From the NCBI GenBank assembly GCA_035048815.1, contig JAUCBN010000021.1:4123501-4187500 (forward strand): a stretch of 64,000 nucleotides of DNA. The letters are read 5' to 3'. Positions within the stretch are counted from its first letter, which is position 1. Each line of letters opens with the position of its first letter. The translations under genes and the position numbers were made by a program. The DNA comes from Abelmoschus esculentus. Its lineage: Eukaryota > Streptophyta > Magnoliopsida > Malvales > Malvaceae. Shown here piece after piece: positions 34,040-47,416 of the stretch. The notes beneath the pieces are model-generated. The model made no database searches. It worked only from the letters and a program-made list of their open reading frames with translations, and had not been told where the DNA came from.

Positions 34040-35082
34040 CAAATATTTCTCTCAGGGGATATGAGAAAATCATCAACTTCTATGTTTGTAATGCCATAAT
34101 TGTATTGGCCACTGCCGGAAATGCCATAATCATCTTTGTGAAGGCCATAATCATCTTTGTCATCTATATAAACGAAATTTGTTTTAATTCTTTTTCCTTT
34201 ACCACTTATTGATTGTTGGTAAAGGTCCACAAGATGTTTTGGCGTACGGCAAGCACGGGCCCAATGATTTGTGTTGCCACATCGATGACAAGTAGATTCC
34301 TCTTTCTTGGATTGATCTTTTGCACTATTGTCATCCTTATTGTTCTACTTGCGGTGGGTATAGTTACTTTTAAAACGACCACCTCGCCTATATCCTCGAC
34401 TGTGGCTATGACTACGCCCACGCCCATAGCTATGACCACGATTATGGTTGTAGTCTTTATTTTTTCCACTATATAATATCGCATTCGCTTCAGGGAATGG
34501 AGCGAAGCCTGTTGGGCGATATTCATGATTTTTCATGAGCAACTCATTATTTTGCTCAGCCACAAGAAGGCAAAAAATTAACTCAGAATATTTCTTAAAG
34601 CCTTTTTCACGATATTGTGTCTGAAGGACAACATTGTTGGCATGAAAAGTAGAGTATGTTTTTTCTAACATATCCTCCTCATTAATATTTTGACCATATA
34701 ACTTTAATTGTGAAGTAATTCGAAACATAGCAGAGTTATACTCGCTTACTGATTTAAAATCTTACAATCTCAGATGCAACCAATCATATCGAGCTTTAGA
34801 CAAAATAATGGTTTTTTGGTGGTCATATCATTCCTTTAGATTATTCCAAAGAATAAGAGGATTTTTCACCGTTAAATATTCAGATTTCAACCCCTCATGG
34901 AGGTGACGGCGAAGAAGTATCATGGCCCTGGCCTTATTTTGAGCAGATTCTGCATTCTCCTCTTTAATAGTATTTCTCAGGCCATTTGCATCTAGATGTA
35001 TTTCAGCATCTAGGATCCAGGATAAATAATTTTTCTCGAAAATATCAAGAGTCGCAAACTCAATTTTTGCAAGATTTATCAT
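34040..35082 (-). pseudogene. copia gag with zinc knuckle
   Basis: Starts at ATG 35082 (MINLAKIEFATLDIFEKNYL), with LRRHLHEGLKSEYLTVKNPL, a UBN2-type gag domain. It continues, after stops around 34760-34830, as MFRITSQLKLYGQNINEEDM and an Arg/Gly/His-rich tail. The CCHC knuckle CHRCGNTNHWARAC lies at about 34245-34290. The AT-rich stretch 33835-34040, with no gag similarity, separates it from protease. Confidence 0.82.
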
Positions 35083-35506
35083 TGATATACTATAAAAGAT
35101 AAATAAAAAAATTAGATCAATTATATCTTAAATATATATACAAACAAACAAAGATTTAATCCTCATACGCGGCGTTGTTAAACCAGTCCACAAAGTCCAT
35201 TAATAAAAGAACCTCCTTTGAGACCAGTAGCCTCGCAGAACGAGATGTCCAACCAATATACTCGGATTAAATAAACAAAACAAATAACATGTTAATTAAC
35301 AAATATATATATAAATATTCATGGCATGAAATAAACATATAATAACATTAGACAAAACAAGAATATACACATAAAAAAATATTAAACAAACTTTTTTTTA
35401 ATTATAATCACCATCGTATATATTATTTTATAAATTAAAATATATAAGGAGAAAAAAAACATATCGGATAAATCTTTGAAGAAACTTGTAATAAAAATCT
35501 TCTGAG

Positions 35507-35525
35507 CAAACTCGTGCTGATAACA
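35507..35525 (-). other. Primer-binding site of the copia element
   Basis: On the element strand, tgttatcagcacgagtttg directly follows the 5' LTR; the ttatcagcacga core is a common plant copia initiator-Met-type primer site. Confidence 0.6.
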
Positions 35526-35754
35526 TGTTATGAATAAAATAAAGAACTAGAATAGATGAATGAAGAGGAGAGAAAAGAGAGAGATATTATTGTATTCTCA
35601 AAGGTGAGTTGTGTACAAAGCTTTCTCCAAAAGTCTATATTTATAGGCATAAGATGAAAACCCTAATTTCAATGGGTATTAAACCCTAATTATAAAGTTC
35701 ATTAAACCTTCCTCTAATACATGGATATTTATCGTAAATAAAATATTCTTAACA
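35526..35754 (-). repeat. 5' LTR of the copia element (right copy)
   Basis: Same length and ends as the left copy; about ten substitutions separate them, four of them clustered near the aaca end. Confidence 0.95.
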
Positions 35755-35813
35755 GATAAATTATTTTTAGTGGTTAATTCTATAAATGATGTAGTAAAAT
35801 TTACCGATGATAT

Positions 35814-36370
35814 TAGGGGTGGGGAGGACCGAGTACCCGACCAATTTGAATAGTATTGGTCTCGGTCTCGGTAACCACCAGTTCCTAAAAATTGGAACCA
35901 GACCCAGTTCTAGTCATACCGGGTCCTAAATTTTAAGAACCGATCCTGTTACTGGTGGGTACCGGTTCCAATACCAGGTATCCGGTCAATTAATTTATTC
36001 TTTAAAAAATTTGAGTAATTGGAGCAAAAAAAATTCAACCACCAATAATAATATTAAATAATAAAATTAAAATATTGTAGACTTAAAATTAAAGTTTTAA
36101 AGTTAGTTATACTCATAATATTCATACATAAAGAGAAAGTTTAATAAGAAAAATAAACAAAAAAAAAAACAATACCCGATATTTGGTATTGATCCCGGTA
36201 CTACTGGGTATCCATCGAATATCGGATCTAAAAAATCAAGATTCAATCTTGATCCCGGTTATGACCAGAGCCTAAATTTTGAATCTATTCTCAATCCTAC
36301 CAAAACTAATATCAAATAAAAATTTAACGAGTCTTATTGAGTCCGGGACGGGCTATTTAGCCCACCCCTA
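35814..36370. mobile_element. hAT-like MITE with perfect 8 bp target duplication
   Basis: The ends are inverted repeats taggggtggg / cccaccccta, with a perfect duplication gatgatat at 35806-35813 and 36371-36378. The interior repeats accggt/ggtaccg and gatcccggt phrases on both sides and has no coding capacity. It inserted about 50 bp beyond the copia element. Confidence 0.9.
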
Positions 36371-36378
36371 GATGATAT

Positions 36379-37925
36379 AATTTCTCCGAAATGAGTGGCT
36401 TGCAGCCTTGCAGGACTAGTTTGACTGTCCACCATGTGCCACTGCCACCTGGATCGGTTGGATTTGTTGAATGTTGGTCAGGTCCATGACAAACGACAAA
36501 AGTTACTAAATCATTGCCTCATGTTCTATATATTTTATTTTTATTTATTCTTAAAGAGATTATAATGCGATTATAATGTATTCAGTATCTAATTAATATT
36601 CTTTTAATTTTTTTCATAAGAAACACATTTTTAAAAAATATATTCGAATTTTTTTGTATAGATTTAAAAATATAAGAAGCTTTTAAAATTTTAAAAATTA
36701 ATAAAATCTATAATTTTTTTACATTAAATTAAGTTTTTGAATTAAAAAATAATTAATTAATTTGACTAATTAAAAAATTTCTTACACCCTTAAACTTCTT
36801 TGTACTTCATAAATGTCATCTTTTCATTAAAAGTACTAGTTGGGTTCTATAAATTTTAATTTTTAAAATATATATTTATACTTGTTTAGGTTATAGTATT
36901 AATATTAATTATTTAATATGAAATAAGACATAACAGCTGCCAAGAATGTTAGGTCAGTTTGGTCTCTTCATCCCTTACGCGGTTTTGTTCTCTCCAACCA
37001 AAAGCAATTGATTGGCAGCTTGGTGAGTGGAAAAAGATTAAGGTGTAATTTGGGGTTGCGGTAGAAAACCTTCGTTTGGTTTTGAACTAATGTTTTGTAA
37101 AAGCTAAAAAAATATTTTTTTCAAAATCAAAATTTGAGAAATTACTTAAAAAAAAAAGATAACTTTTACACTGAAGAATTTTTTTAAATAAATGTTTTTT
37201 TATTGTTTTACAGTTTTTTTTTTGGAAAAGTCAGTTTGAAAAGTTAAAATCAACTAAAAACAAGACCTAAAAATGCTCAGATTGTTCCTAGATTTTTGAT
37301 GATTTGATTCTATTAACTGTCTAAAAAATGGTGTAAAATTCAAAACTTTGAGTCATATTTTGTTTTTTTAGTCATATTTTGAAGTAGTAAAGATAGAGAT
37401 TCGAATAAGAAAATTATTGGTTCTTATTCTAATCCATAAGATCTTTATAACGGTATTTCATATGCTCAAAATGATTGAATGATGAATAAAAAATTGATGC
37501 TAAAAGTAAGAAGGTTATGAATAGAGTAAAAAATAAAAACTTTATTATCCCACATGGATGAAATAAATGAAATGGGAAGTGTTTATATATATTTACCCAT
37601 ATTGTTGTTATTAAATGATTTAAGATGATTTTGTGCTTCACACGCAAAGAGGTGGGTTGTAAATTGAATCCCATTAAGGTTGGGACACATCACGACGTGG
37701 ACGAGTACAAATGTTTAGATCAATTGAGCCATTTGTGAGCCTGTAATATTTTACCCATTGTGAGTAAATTTTTCTTTAAATTGCTTATATTTTTTTAATA
37801 TTTAAGAAAAAAATGATTTTCCTTAAATATGAATTCAAGGAGAATTTGAATTTTTCTTAAATACGAATATTAAATTGATAAAGCTAATTATTCATGGTAA
37901 TATTCGAATTAAATTCAAAATATTC
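36379..37925. other. AT-rich intergenic DNA
   Basis: No gene, RNA gene or bounded element recognised. 36940-37060 is less AT-rich but has no extended frame with known similarity. Confidence 0.5.
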
Positions 37926-38660
37926 TTCTTAATGTTTTGTAACACCCTCAGTCTAGTGTCACATTAGCCTCCGGCCCAAAATTCATATTTCGAAAATTTT
38001 GTTTCAAAAGCCCAAAATAACGATCCAAATCCAATCATAACAAATCCGCTTAAATTCAAATCCAAATTAAAACATAAATCCAAGTAAATAAAATAGTTGG
38101 AGCTCCGGTTAATACAAACTATAAAACATTCGACTCGATCAAATTTAAATAAGAGTTACAAATGACAATATAGGGTTCGACAAGTACTAGCCATTATATT
38201 AATTAATTTGTACTATGACACTAATTCGATGCTGAATTTTCAACCTCGATGGTGCTCCTCCTATCCTCGACTTCACCTAACTTACGCACGAAAATACATT
38301 TCAAAACGCTGAGCAATAAAAGCATAGTTGGTACACCGCCACTCGACCAACATCGCACATATCATGAATAAAGCAATACAATATATGTAATATCATGCAT
38401 GATATGATGAGGCTCGCGTCCATACAGCATCGAGATCCTACACTTCGAGTAAGCCTCGCATCCACACAGCATCGAGATCCCATACTTCAAGATGAGGTTC
38501 GCGTCCATACAACATCAAGATTTTACATCCGGGATTAAGGCTCGCATTCACAAAGCATCAGGATCCTCCAATACTATGCTCGGAATGACCCATCGAGCAT
38601 GTTCGAATAAGGTCCGCATCCACACAGAATCATGATCCTCTATTCAAAAAAAATCTTTAA
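37926..38660. repeat. LTR-like remnant with a 43 bp tandem repeat
   Basis: The segment opens with ttttgtaacaccctcagtct, a type of edge often seen at inverted plant gypsy LTRs. At 38410, 38452, 38495, 38538 and 38610 a ~43 bp unit recurs (aggctcgcgtccatacagca tcgagatcc-type), five copies with drift. No coding domain is visible. LTR origin is inference. Confidence 0.5.
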
Positions 38661-38689
38661 TACATCACCAGAATATTATATCGGATAAC

Positions 38690-39500
38690 TAGAAAAAAAT
38701 GTTTTTTTGTTGGATGTTATGGAAACACATGTGAAGTAGGTTGTTAGATGATTATTATGTTCAACGGGATGATTTCTTTACTATGTGTGAAAGGCTTACT
38801 GCTGAGTTTGTGGTCGATCTTTCGCCCATACATTTTGAAGGAAAAGTTATCGCTATGAATTTAGTTTAACAAAAGTTACCGTATTGCTAGATTAAAATAA
38901 ATTCAGATGGTGTTGTTGGAACCAAGGATTATATAGTTGCAGTTGGTGGAGTTCTCCAAAGTAATCAAGGTGAATGGATTTTTGGTTTCACTCATAATTT
39001 GGGTAGTTGTTCTATTCTTATTTTGAAACTTCAGACAACTCATAATTCTCTTGTTTATGCTTGAAATCTCGGATTTAGACAAATTATTATAAAAACGGAT
39101 AATATTGAAGTTGTGCATGTGTTGAAGCGGAGATCAAATACCTTGTACGGATGTGTGCTTGTGGATGTTCTTCATGAATTTCTGCCTCGGTCTTGGATAT
39201 TTCAGGTTAGTCATATTGATCGGGAGAGAAACATGATGGTGGATAACCTTGCTGCTAAGGGTCGAGATGCTATGATGGGTGTTGTTGAATTCATTCTACA
39301 CCTCAGGATCTTTTGGATTTGATTAGGAAAAAGACCGAATATGATTAATCGTGGTTCTTTGTTGAGACACATCTTTGGTTTTATTATGTTTTCGTCTCGT
39401 TTTGAGTTGTGTTTTCTAGATTCTTTTTATATGATAATACTCTAGGTACTCTTTTCCTCCATTTAGGTTTAAAAAGATTTTTAACGAGGCCTACAATGTT
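38690..39500 (+). mobile_element. LINE fragment: RNase H domain and 3' tail
   Basis: Reads KINSDGVVGTKDYIVAVGGV, LQSNQGEWIFGFTHNLGSC, IKTDNIEVVHVLKRRSN and VSHIDRERNMMVDNLAAKG, the RNase H domain at the end of plant L1 ORF2, with few stops. The tail at 39440-39495 (ggtactcttttcctccattt) matches that of the LINE at 9.2 kb. The 5' part is missing, typical of 5'-truncated LINE copies. Confidence 0.8.
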
Positions 39501-40260
39501 ATCCACCTATTAATCAAAAAATTAAATAAATCCATTCGATTCATTAATGTATATTTTAGTGGATAGAAAAATATCAATCTAATTAAACAAATGTTAACTC
39601 AATTTGAACGGATTATAAGTTAGTATCTATTTTTTATATAATAGTATATTTTTATTTTCCTTGCAAACATATACACGTCAAACAAATAAATTATTTGAAT
39701 TTAGATTTGATTTTTTGATATTGATTAAATATTTGATTTTTAAGATTCCAAAGAAATAAATATGTTTCTTATTAAAAAAATTGTCATGAAAATCATCAAG
39801 AAAAACATTTAACATTAAATCAATAATAAAATATGAGTTTATAGCTCTAGAAAAAAATATATAAAAGAGCTAAATAACATTGATACATCTAAGAGAATAT
39901 TCTTAAATGATCAAAAAATTGGGAGAACACTAAGTATAATGAACAATGGTAAGTCGAAATACATGCGTTATCGACACAATATTATTAGACAAATAATCTT
40001 AAACGATTATCTTTACTGATTTTATAAAATAAAAAAAAAATAATACCGTGGATATGTTAATTAAATGCTTAAATTGAGATCATGTTAAGAAACTATAAAA
40101 AAAATATGACTAAGACCCATGAGAATGTAAAGCATTATACAAAGGAAAATCCTTCTTAAATGACTGGAGATTCTAAAATATAATTTTAAAAAGACTACAT
40201 ACTTGCATAGATCTTGTGTGATCACTGAGGGTTTAAATATCACAAGTTGTTTTTATGATG
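39501..40260 (+). mobile_element. Possible copia RNase H tail in AT-rich DNA
   Basis: At 39945-40010 the plus strand reads NNGKSKYMRYRHNIIRQIIL, like the copia RNase H end (KSKHI-RYH phrase), followed near 40040-40075 by TVDMLIKCLN, like the ADxxTKxL box. The rest of the stretch is AT-rich. The match is short and decayed. Confidence 0.45.
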
Positions 40261-41130
40261 TAAATAACAATTAAGAATGAACTAGGCTAAATAATGCTTA
40301 TAATGATTATTGTGTGTTTCGGTGAGTTTGATAATATAAATCAATTACGTAAGAGTGAAGTGAGATATCTTCGAGAAAATTATTGGATTATTGGATTATT
40401 CTTTAAAAAATTTTGTAGAATCCAAAATGTAAATGAACAATTCATTTTTAAAGAATTTTTAAAAAATAATCATATTTTAGAGTTTTAAATGAGAAATTAA
40501 TTCAAATCATTAAAAAAATACGAAATTGATTATTAAGTAATAAATATGTAATTATACACAATATTGATGACATAAATATCCTCACCGATCGAACCTTTTG
40601 CGGTGTAGAAGTGTTCGAGAAAAGAGCCTCGAACTTTATAGTGCACAAATGAAAATTTTTCTCGGAAGCAATTGAACAGAAATACAAGATAACTATTACA
40701 TGCTTTAACATATATTACATACATATTTTTTTAATCTCGAGTTATGTTCTCCTTAAATTAGATTAAATTAAAATACGTCGGATACATATCTTTTTCATAT
40801 TAATATATAACCCGCTACCATTTTACATGTTTTGACATCTATCACATACATGCTTTTCTTTGTCTCATTTTATCAACTTATTAATTAACTAATCTAAATC
40901 GAATTTTATTAGAACCACTAACCCATAAATCATTTATATATTATTGGTTATTAGACATAAAAACATGAACCAAACACCAATTAAACATTAACATGTGAGA
41001 GCATTCAACGAAAAGAAGGAAAAAGGAATCCAAGTGCAATGCTTTTGACAACATGATTAGCTGGGAAAATTTTGGAGTTTTCCTAGAAAATGATCATTAA
41101 AGAATGTGAAACAAACGAGTGAAAAATATC
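40261..41130. other. AT-rich DNA upstream of the boron transporter
   Basis: No gene recognised; the last 150 bases presumably belong to the BOR promoter. Confidence 0.4.
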
Positions 41131-41136
41131 TCTTGG

Positions 41137-41144
41137 TATAAAAG
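41137..41144 (+). promoter_or_regulatory. Likely TATA box of the BOR gene
   Basis: TATAAAAG in cttggtataaaagggacag. Transcription would start near 41170, followed by a noncoding leader exon and a leader intron, because the coding start at 42075 lies just after an acceptor-like ctggtgaatcag. Confidence 0.55.
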
Positions 41145-42074
41145 GGACAGTACGATGGAACTCCCCTTTCACTTTCAGCCTCTCTTCTCTGTGTAAACTG
41201 CAAGCTGGGAAAGCTTGAGGAAGTAAAATCTCACTTGGAAACTGTCTCCGGCGCCAGAGTTTTAAGGTCTGCACCGTCTTTTGTTCTCCATTTTCATTCC
41301 AGTCATGATACACTCTCATTTCTCTTTTTTTATGTTGGATTTATACAAGTTTTCACCCGCATTGGCTTTGAAAAATAGAATCATATCAATGAAAAAAAAA
41401 ACTTTAAATGTTAGTAAAATATAAGTTTTTTTTAGTAAAATAAGGTTTTTTAGTTTTCCATGATATTTTATTTTGGTAGCATTCTGGGTTCTTTAAATTG
41501 TTCATATTTCTTCTGGACATTCTAGGTTTTTTTATTCAACCTGCCATCAATCTTTCATCTGAATGGTTGTTTATACTTATTGTTTTATGAGCATGGTCAG
41601 ATCAAGTTGTTTTTATATTCAATGCCGGATCCATGTGTTAAGTTGGGTGTTCTAGGTCTACTGGGAACTTTTTAAAGTTTATACATTTGACTCTAAATTT
41701 TTATAACTTGTGTGCACCTTGAAATTTTGAGATTTTTATGATTTGTGCTCATCCTCAACAATATTTTGACTTGTGTCAACCCTCAAATATTTTTAGACCC
41801 GCCACTGTTTATATTAGCTTACTTTTGGATGATTCTGCCATGTTCAATGATGTTATTACTTGTAAATCACAAATCAGATGTATTCCACTAATTTTGGTAG
41901 TTGATTATCACTTTTGTCATGACTGTCATTGGTGTGCTATCATGTGATTTACCAACTTCCTAGAGACATTTTACACTCTGCACTGTTCTGCATATGTTTT
42001 GGTTGCATGTGTTGCTGTGATTTTAGAATATAAGATTTATGTAAAGCTCCTCCCTTTTTCCTGGTGAATCAGTT

Positions 42075-45000
42075 ATGGGGAACATGAGAAGTCCATTCAT
42101 GGGGATAATCAAAGACATCAAGGGAAGAAGCAAGTGCTACAAGCAAGATTGGATCAATGGGTTTTGCTCAGGCTTTCGGTATGTTCTTCGTTTCTATGTT
42201 TTCGGCACTACTTATGTTCCTCTGATGAAGTTTTTTTAATTCATATTTCAACTACCAATTATTCCAGGATATTTGCTCCAACTTTCTATATCTTCTTTGC
42301 TTCTGCTCTTCCTGTCATTGCCTTTGGAGAACAATTGAGTCGAGATACAGGTACTTGTTTATGAGAATGTTCAAAGCCAGCATGATCTAGGATGAGGTTA
42401 CTAAGATGCAAATTATCTTATCTCCTCGATTATTAATGATGGATATTAGTGTCAAGATCTCATTTATCCTATTTTTTCTTGAGTTAAAGGCTTTTCATGA
42501 ATAAACCTTAAGACTGCTTTTGTTTTTCTTGTTTCAGATGGTGCCCTCAGCACGGTGGAAACATTGGCTTCCACAGCTATTTGTGGAATCATTCACTCCA
42601 TTTTGGGTGGACAGCCTTTGTTGATAGTAGGTGTTGCGGAGCCAACAATCATTATGTACACTTATTTGTACAATTTCAGCAAAGGAAGGCCGGAGCTGGG
42701 CCAGGAACTCTTCTTAGCTTGGACTGCATGGTAACAAATATCGTTATTTAACATTCCTCAAGATTCTTAATTCAGTTGAAATGTTCTTACTGTTTAATTT
42801 TGTTTCTTTTGTTTCCCAGGGTCTGTGTATGGACAGCTGTGCTGCTCATTCTTCTTGCTATATTCAATGCATGTACCATAATCACCAGATTTACAAGAAT
42901 TGCTGGAGAGCTTTTCGGCATGTTAATAACTGTCCTTTTCCTTCAAGAGGCTGTTAAGGTATTGAAATGACTTGTACAACAAAAGAATTGTGATGTTTAT
43001 AGTGGTAGAATCATGTGGTTTAACCTTGATAATTTGAATGTTTGGACCATAGGGAGTGATCAGTGAATTTACTGTTCCCAAAGGCGAAAATCCTAAATTG
43101 GAGAAATATCAGTTCCCCTGGCTTTATACAAATGGGTTGCTTGCAGTCATTTTCTCATTTGGGGTTCTATTCACTTCCCTAAAGACACGTAAGGCGAGAT
43201 TATGGCGTTATGGAACAGGTACATCAACTCACTAACTGGGATTTGCTGATTTGATTGTTCCACTGGATATTGTTTGTGGAACTTTTCTTCTTTAAATCTT
43301 GTTTCTCACGTCTTTGCTTTCAGGTTGGCTTCGAGGTTTTCTCGCAGACTATGGGGTTCCTCTTATGATCTTGTGCTGGACAGCATTGTCTTACACAGTG
43401 CCCCAACAAGCTAATTCTGGAGTTCCCAGGAGATTGTTCTGTCCACTTCTTTGGGAACCCGAATCATTACATCATTGGACAGTGATAAAGGTTAGTTATG
43501 AATCATTTACTTTATTTGTTCCCTTTCCGGAGATCTTATGTTGTCGATATCTTATAACTGATCTGTCTCTAAAATTCATAACATTAAGTTACAATCGAGG
43601 AGCATTTATTGAGTGAGGCTCTAAACTGTTCGTCCTTTGCATACGTTGCTTTTATACTCAAAATCATCTTTCTGTTACAGGATATGTGGAAGGTACCAAT
43701 AATGTACATCTTTGCTGCCTTTATACCAGCAGTAATGATAGCAGGCCTATACTTCTTCGATCACAGTGTTGCTTCACAGTTGGCACAACAAAAGGAGTTT
43801 AACCTTAAAAATCCTACTGCTTACCATTATGATATCTTATTGCTGGGAGTTATGGTACTTGATTGATTCTTCTTATCTATTCTCTGTAGATAGTCCTCAC
43901 ACCCCTTTTTTACAAGTTATGTTCTCGAATATATATATTTCATAATAATATCATGCCTGAATGCCTCTTGTCAAACTTGTTTTCAGACTTTGATTTGTGG
44001 ATTGCTGGGACTCCCTCCTTCAAATGGGGTCCTTCCACAATCTCCCATGCACACCAAGAGCCTTGCAGTTCTCAAACGGCAGGTTAGACATCATACAATT
44101 TCAAACTATTCCTCTATTGTTGTATGTTTCCCATCAATCTAGATTCTCAAACTCTATAATCCATCGATTGCAGCTGATTCGAAAGAAAATGGTAAAAAGT
44201 GCCAAGGAGGGCATATCACAACGAGCAAGCAGCTCAGAAATCTATGGTAGGATGCAAGCTGTGTTCATAGAAATGGATGCCTCTTCTGCTGTAAGTAAAG
44301 TAGGCTTGTAATACTGCTTATACTACTTCATACGTATGCACGCTAGCAAGCATCTTTGATTGGATGCAAGAATCACTCGTGCAACCTTTTGATTGCAGCC
44401 TACTTCAGTAGATAAAGAGTTGAAGAACTTGAAAGAGGCTGTAATGAAACGTGACGATAGGGAGACTGCAAAAGAAAATTTCGATCCCGAGAAACATATT
44501 GATGCTTATTTGCCAGTTAGAGTTAATGAGCAAAGGATGAGCAACTTGTTGCAGTCATTCCTTGTTGGACTTTCTTTATGTGCTCTGCCTGTAGTAAAAA
44601 TGATACCTACCTCGGTACTGTGGGGATACTTTGCCTACATGGCCATTGACAGCCTCCCAGGGAACCAGTTCTGGGAAAGGGTGTTGCTACTGTTCATCAC
44701 CCCCGGCAGGCGTTACAAGTAAGTCAATGTACCTTAAAAGTAAAACTTAAAATACGAAACAAGCATTTTATGAAGATGTTTGATGATCTATACGAAGATA
44801 TATCGAATCTAAGCTGTAGTATAATTCTGATTAGAAACTGAATCTGATGGCTGATGTTTTGCATCTTATATCTTTGAACAGAGTCCTTGAAGGTGTTCAT
44901 GCATCATTCGTGGAGTCCGTACCTTTTAAGTCCATTTTGATGTTCACGCTCTTCCAATTGGTATACTTCCTGGTATGTTTTGGGGTGACATGGATACCTA

Positions 45001-45510
45001 TAGCCGGAATACTGTTTCCACTGCCATTCTTCCTCCTCATCAGCATCAGACAGCACATCCTTCCTAAGTTTTTCCGCCACGAATATCTCCGGGAACTTGA
45101 TGCTGCTGAGTATGAAGAAATTGCTGGCACACCTCGCAGAAACTTAAGTTTAAGTTTATCATTCAAGGTACATCTTTTCCGGTCCTTCCTCGTAATTTCC
45201 TATTTTAGAACCGGAACAATTATTCCTTCGATTTAAACGAGTTTATGCAGTTTGATCACATACTTAGCGATGTTCAAACAGGAAAGGGTATCATTTAATT
45301 CCCACTGTGAAGGGACCGAAGACAACTTCTCCGATGCCGAGATATTTGATGAAATGACAACCCGCAGAGGTGAATTGAAGCTTAGAACCGTAAGCTTTAA
45401 AGAAGAAAAATTACATCAGGTATACATTCGAATTTACATTTTAGTATACCAGATTATAGTAGCTTCAGTCTTTCCTTATGCTTGACTATGGAATACAGGT
45501 CCATCCATAA
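42075..45510 (+). CDS. BOR4: BOR4-type boron (borate) transporter, SLC4-like, complete
   Basis: Plasma-membrane borate exporter of the HCO3-/SLC4 family; BOR4-type members give tolerance to high boron. Exons: 42075-42178, 42268-42350, 42538-42730, 42820-42958, 43053-43218, 43324-43490, 43681-43854, 43987-44082, 44174-44290, 44399-44718, 44882-45167, 45282-45419, 45499-45510; 1995 nt, 664 residues. Family blocks: ALPVIAFGEQLSRDTDGALS, GGQPLLIVGVAEPTIIMYTY, ELFGMLITVLFLQEAVKG, DHSVASQLAQQKEFNLKNP, LPPSNGVLPQSPMHTKSLAV, VRVNEQRMSNLLQS, MIPTSVLWGYFAYMAIDSLP and ELDAAEYEEI. The short C-terminal tail (RRGELKLRTVSF then HQVHP) and LSRDTDGALSTVETLAS fit the BOR4-7 clade rather than the longer BOR1-3. 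All introns are GT-AG and nothing looks broken. The exact number within the clade is inferred. Confidence 0.94.
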
Positions 45511-47322
45511 GATCAGCGTTAAGCTTTAGTTTTAGTGTTCGATGAGCCGGTCATGAAGAGGATCGCTAATTCGGAAACGTCATCAAGCTTGTCTGAAGAA
45601 ACAATCATAATCCTAGGATTCCCAAGAATGTTGCCTTTTGTATAGCAAGATATGTAGCAGTGAGGATAAGGTGCTTTCCATGTTAAGAAGATTGAAAGGC
45701 CAATTCTTTTGTTGATTTTATTGTCAAAAATATGTTTTTTTTCCTTGCTTAGTGTAATAATAATAATAAAAAGAGTTTTATTTTGTTTTTGGTCCTTCTG
45801 CCGTTCTCATGGCATGCCTATTTTGCAATAACCTCGGTTTCTTCTGTCTCAAGTCATTTGTTTCCCATTTTTTATACCTTGTGGAGGGTATAAAGTTCAA
45901 GTTTTATAAAATAGTCCCTAAAAGAAAAAATTGACTTGCAATTGATTGTTCCGAATAGTGATTTGGTGTAATTACATGATTGTTGTGTTACTTGTTTAAT
46001 ATTTACAACTAAGCCCTTAAATGATCAAATAAGTCTTTTTGTTTGACCGTCCTATTCGATTAATTGGGATTGAGTTTTACAAATGTACAATATGAGGTGA
46101 CCCTCCTATAACTTATTTTTTATTAATATTAAAATTTAAACTTTTAACCTTACTTAATAGACCCAACGTATCATCTTGGTAGACCGATTGATTATTGGTA
46201 TCATATAATTCATTTTTGATAAATTACGATTTGGTATCTCGAGCCATCACATCATAGTAGGTAAGTATTAGCTATTTGCAAGCATTGATCTTCCACTCAA
46301 GTAATATGGATTAATTTAAATTGAGTATTGCATACGTATATTATGTAAACAACCCTGTTAATATGATTTGTTCTATTTATAATATTAGAATTTAAATTCT
46401 TAATTTTTTGGAGGAGTTGTCGTCTTCCTCTAAAATTTAAAATTTATATATGATTTAAAAAGATTTAGAAAATTTTTATGTATTTTCTATTGAAAAATTT
46501 TCACTCGCTAAAATTCGACCCTTAATAGAAAATTTTGTCCATCAATATATAGAATGCGATAAATGGTTGAAGATAATGTTAAGAGGGTACAATATCAAAC
46601 CTTTAAAATACAAAGGGATTAAATTATTGAATTATTTTGAATTAAAATCAAATAATTATTTTATTTTTAAAATAACTGTGTGTCGTACTATCTTATTCGA
46701 CAATTACCGAGTTGCTTTACAATAACATGAAGTGCGAAAAATTATTGAAGATTATGTTAAAAGAGTGTAACATTTTATTTTTAATACAAATAATTAAATT
46801 GCTTGGATTGTTTTAAAGTAATATAAAATAATACAATATATAAATTCTTAAAATTAAAATTATTATTATATTAGATATTTTTTTAATTGAATAATAAAAT
46901 AATATTTTAAAAAAGAATAACTAAATTATAATTAAAAGGTCGTTCGTGAACCCATAATTGATGACCTTGAATGTATTGCATCTTTAGTTGTTTTTTTATT
47001 AAATGTCGCATCCTCCAACCTAGTAAAATAACTTTAACGGTATTATTAAAATTTAATTATTTTATACACAAACGTTTGTTTAAATTTAATTTTAGAGTTT
47101 AAAAAATTTATTTAAAAATTTTATTAATAAAAAATTAGACTTAAAGTTTATTGTTTAAAACATAAAATTTTAACGATATTATTCTAAATTTAATTCCGGA
47201 ATTTTAAACCCAGATACTAAAATCATAGAACTCTAGAACCAAACTAAAATTCTAAATCATAAAATTACAGCAGTATAAAAACAAAAAAAAGTACTCTGTA
47301 AATGAGCTAATAATTTATTATT
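45511..47322. other. BOR 3' region and AT-rich intergenic DNA
   Basis: 45511-45800 is probably BOR 3' UTR. The remainder is AT-rich with repeated ttaaaatttaa phrases and no gene. Confidence 0.45.
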
Positions 47323-47416
47323 AGTAAACTGCATAAATGACCACTCAACTATAGAATTAGTATCGATATAATAATCATACTTTCGATTTTGATAAATATG
47401 TCGTTTAACTATTAAA

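Larger units (their letters stand above)
29921..35754 (-). mobile_element. Ty1/copia LTR retrotransposon, full length
   Basis: A 5,834 bp element on the minus strand: two 229 bp LTRs (29921-30149 and 35526-35754) that differ at about ten positions by eye, and a perfect 5 bp target duplication gataa (29916-29920 and 35755-35759). Order read on the minus strand is gag, zinc knuckle, protease, integrase, RT, RNase H: the copia order. Several long frames survive, but stops separate them, and the integrase lacks its catalytic Glu, so it is not autonomous. LTR similarity suggests it is much younger than the gypsy element. Confidence 0.95.
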
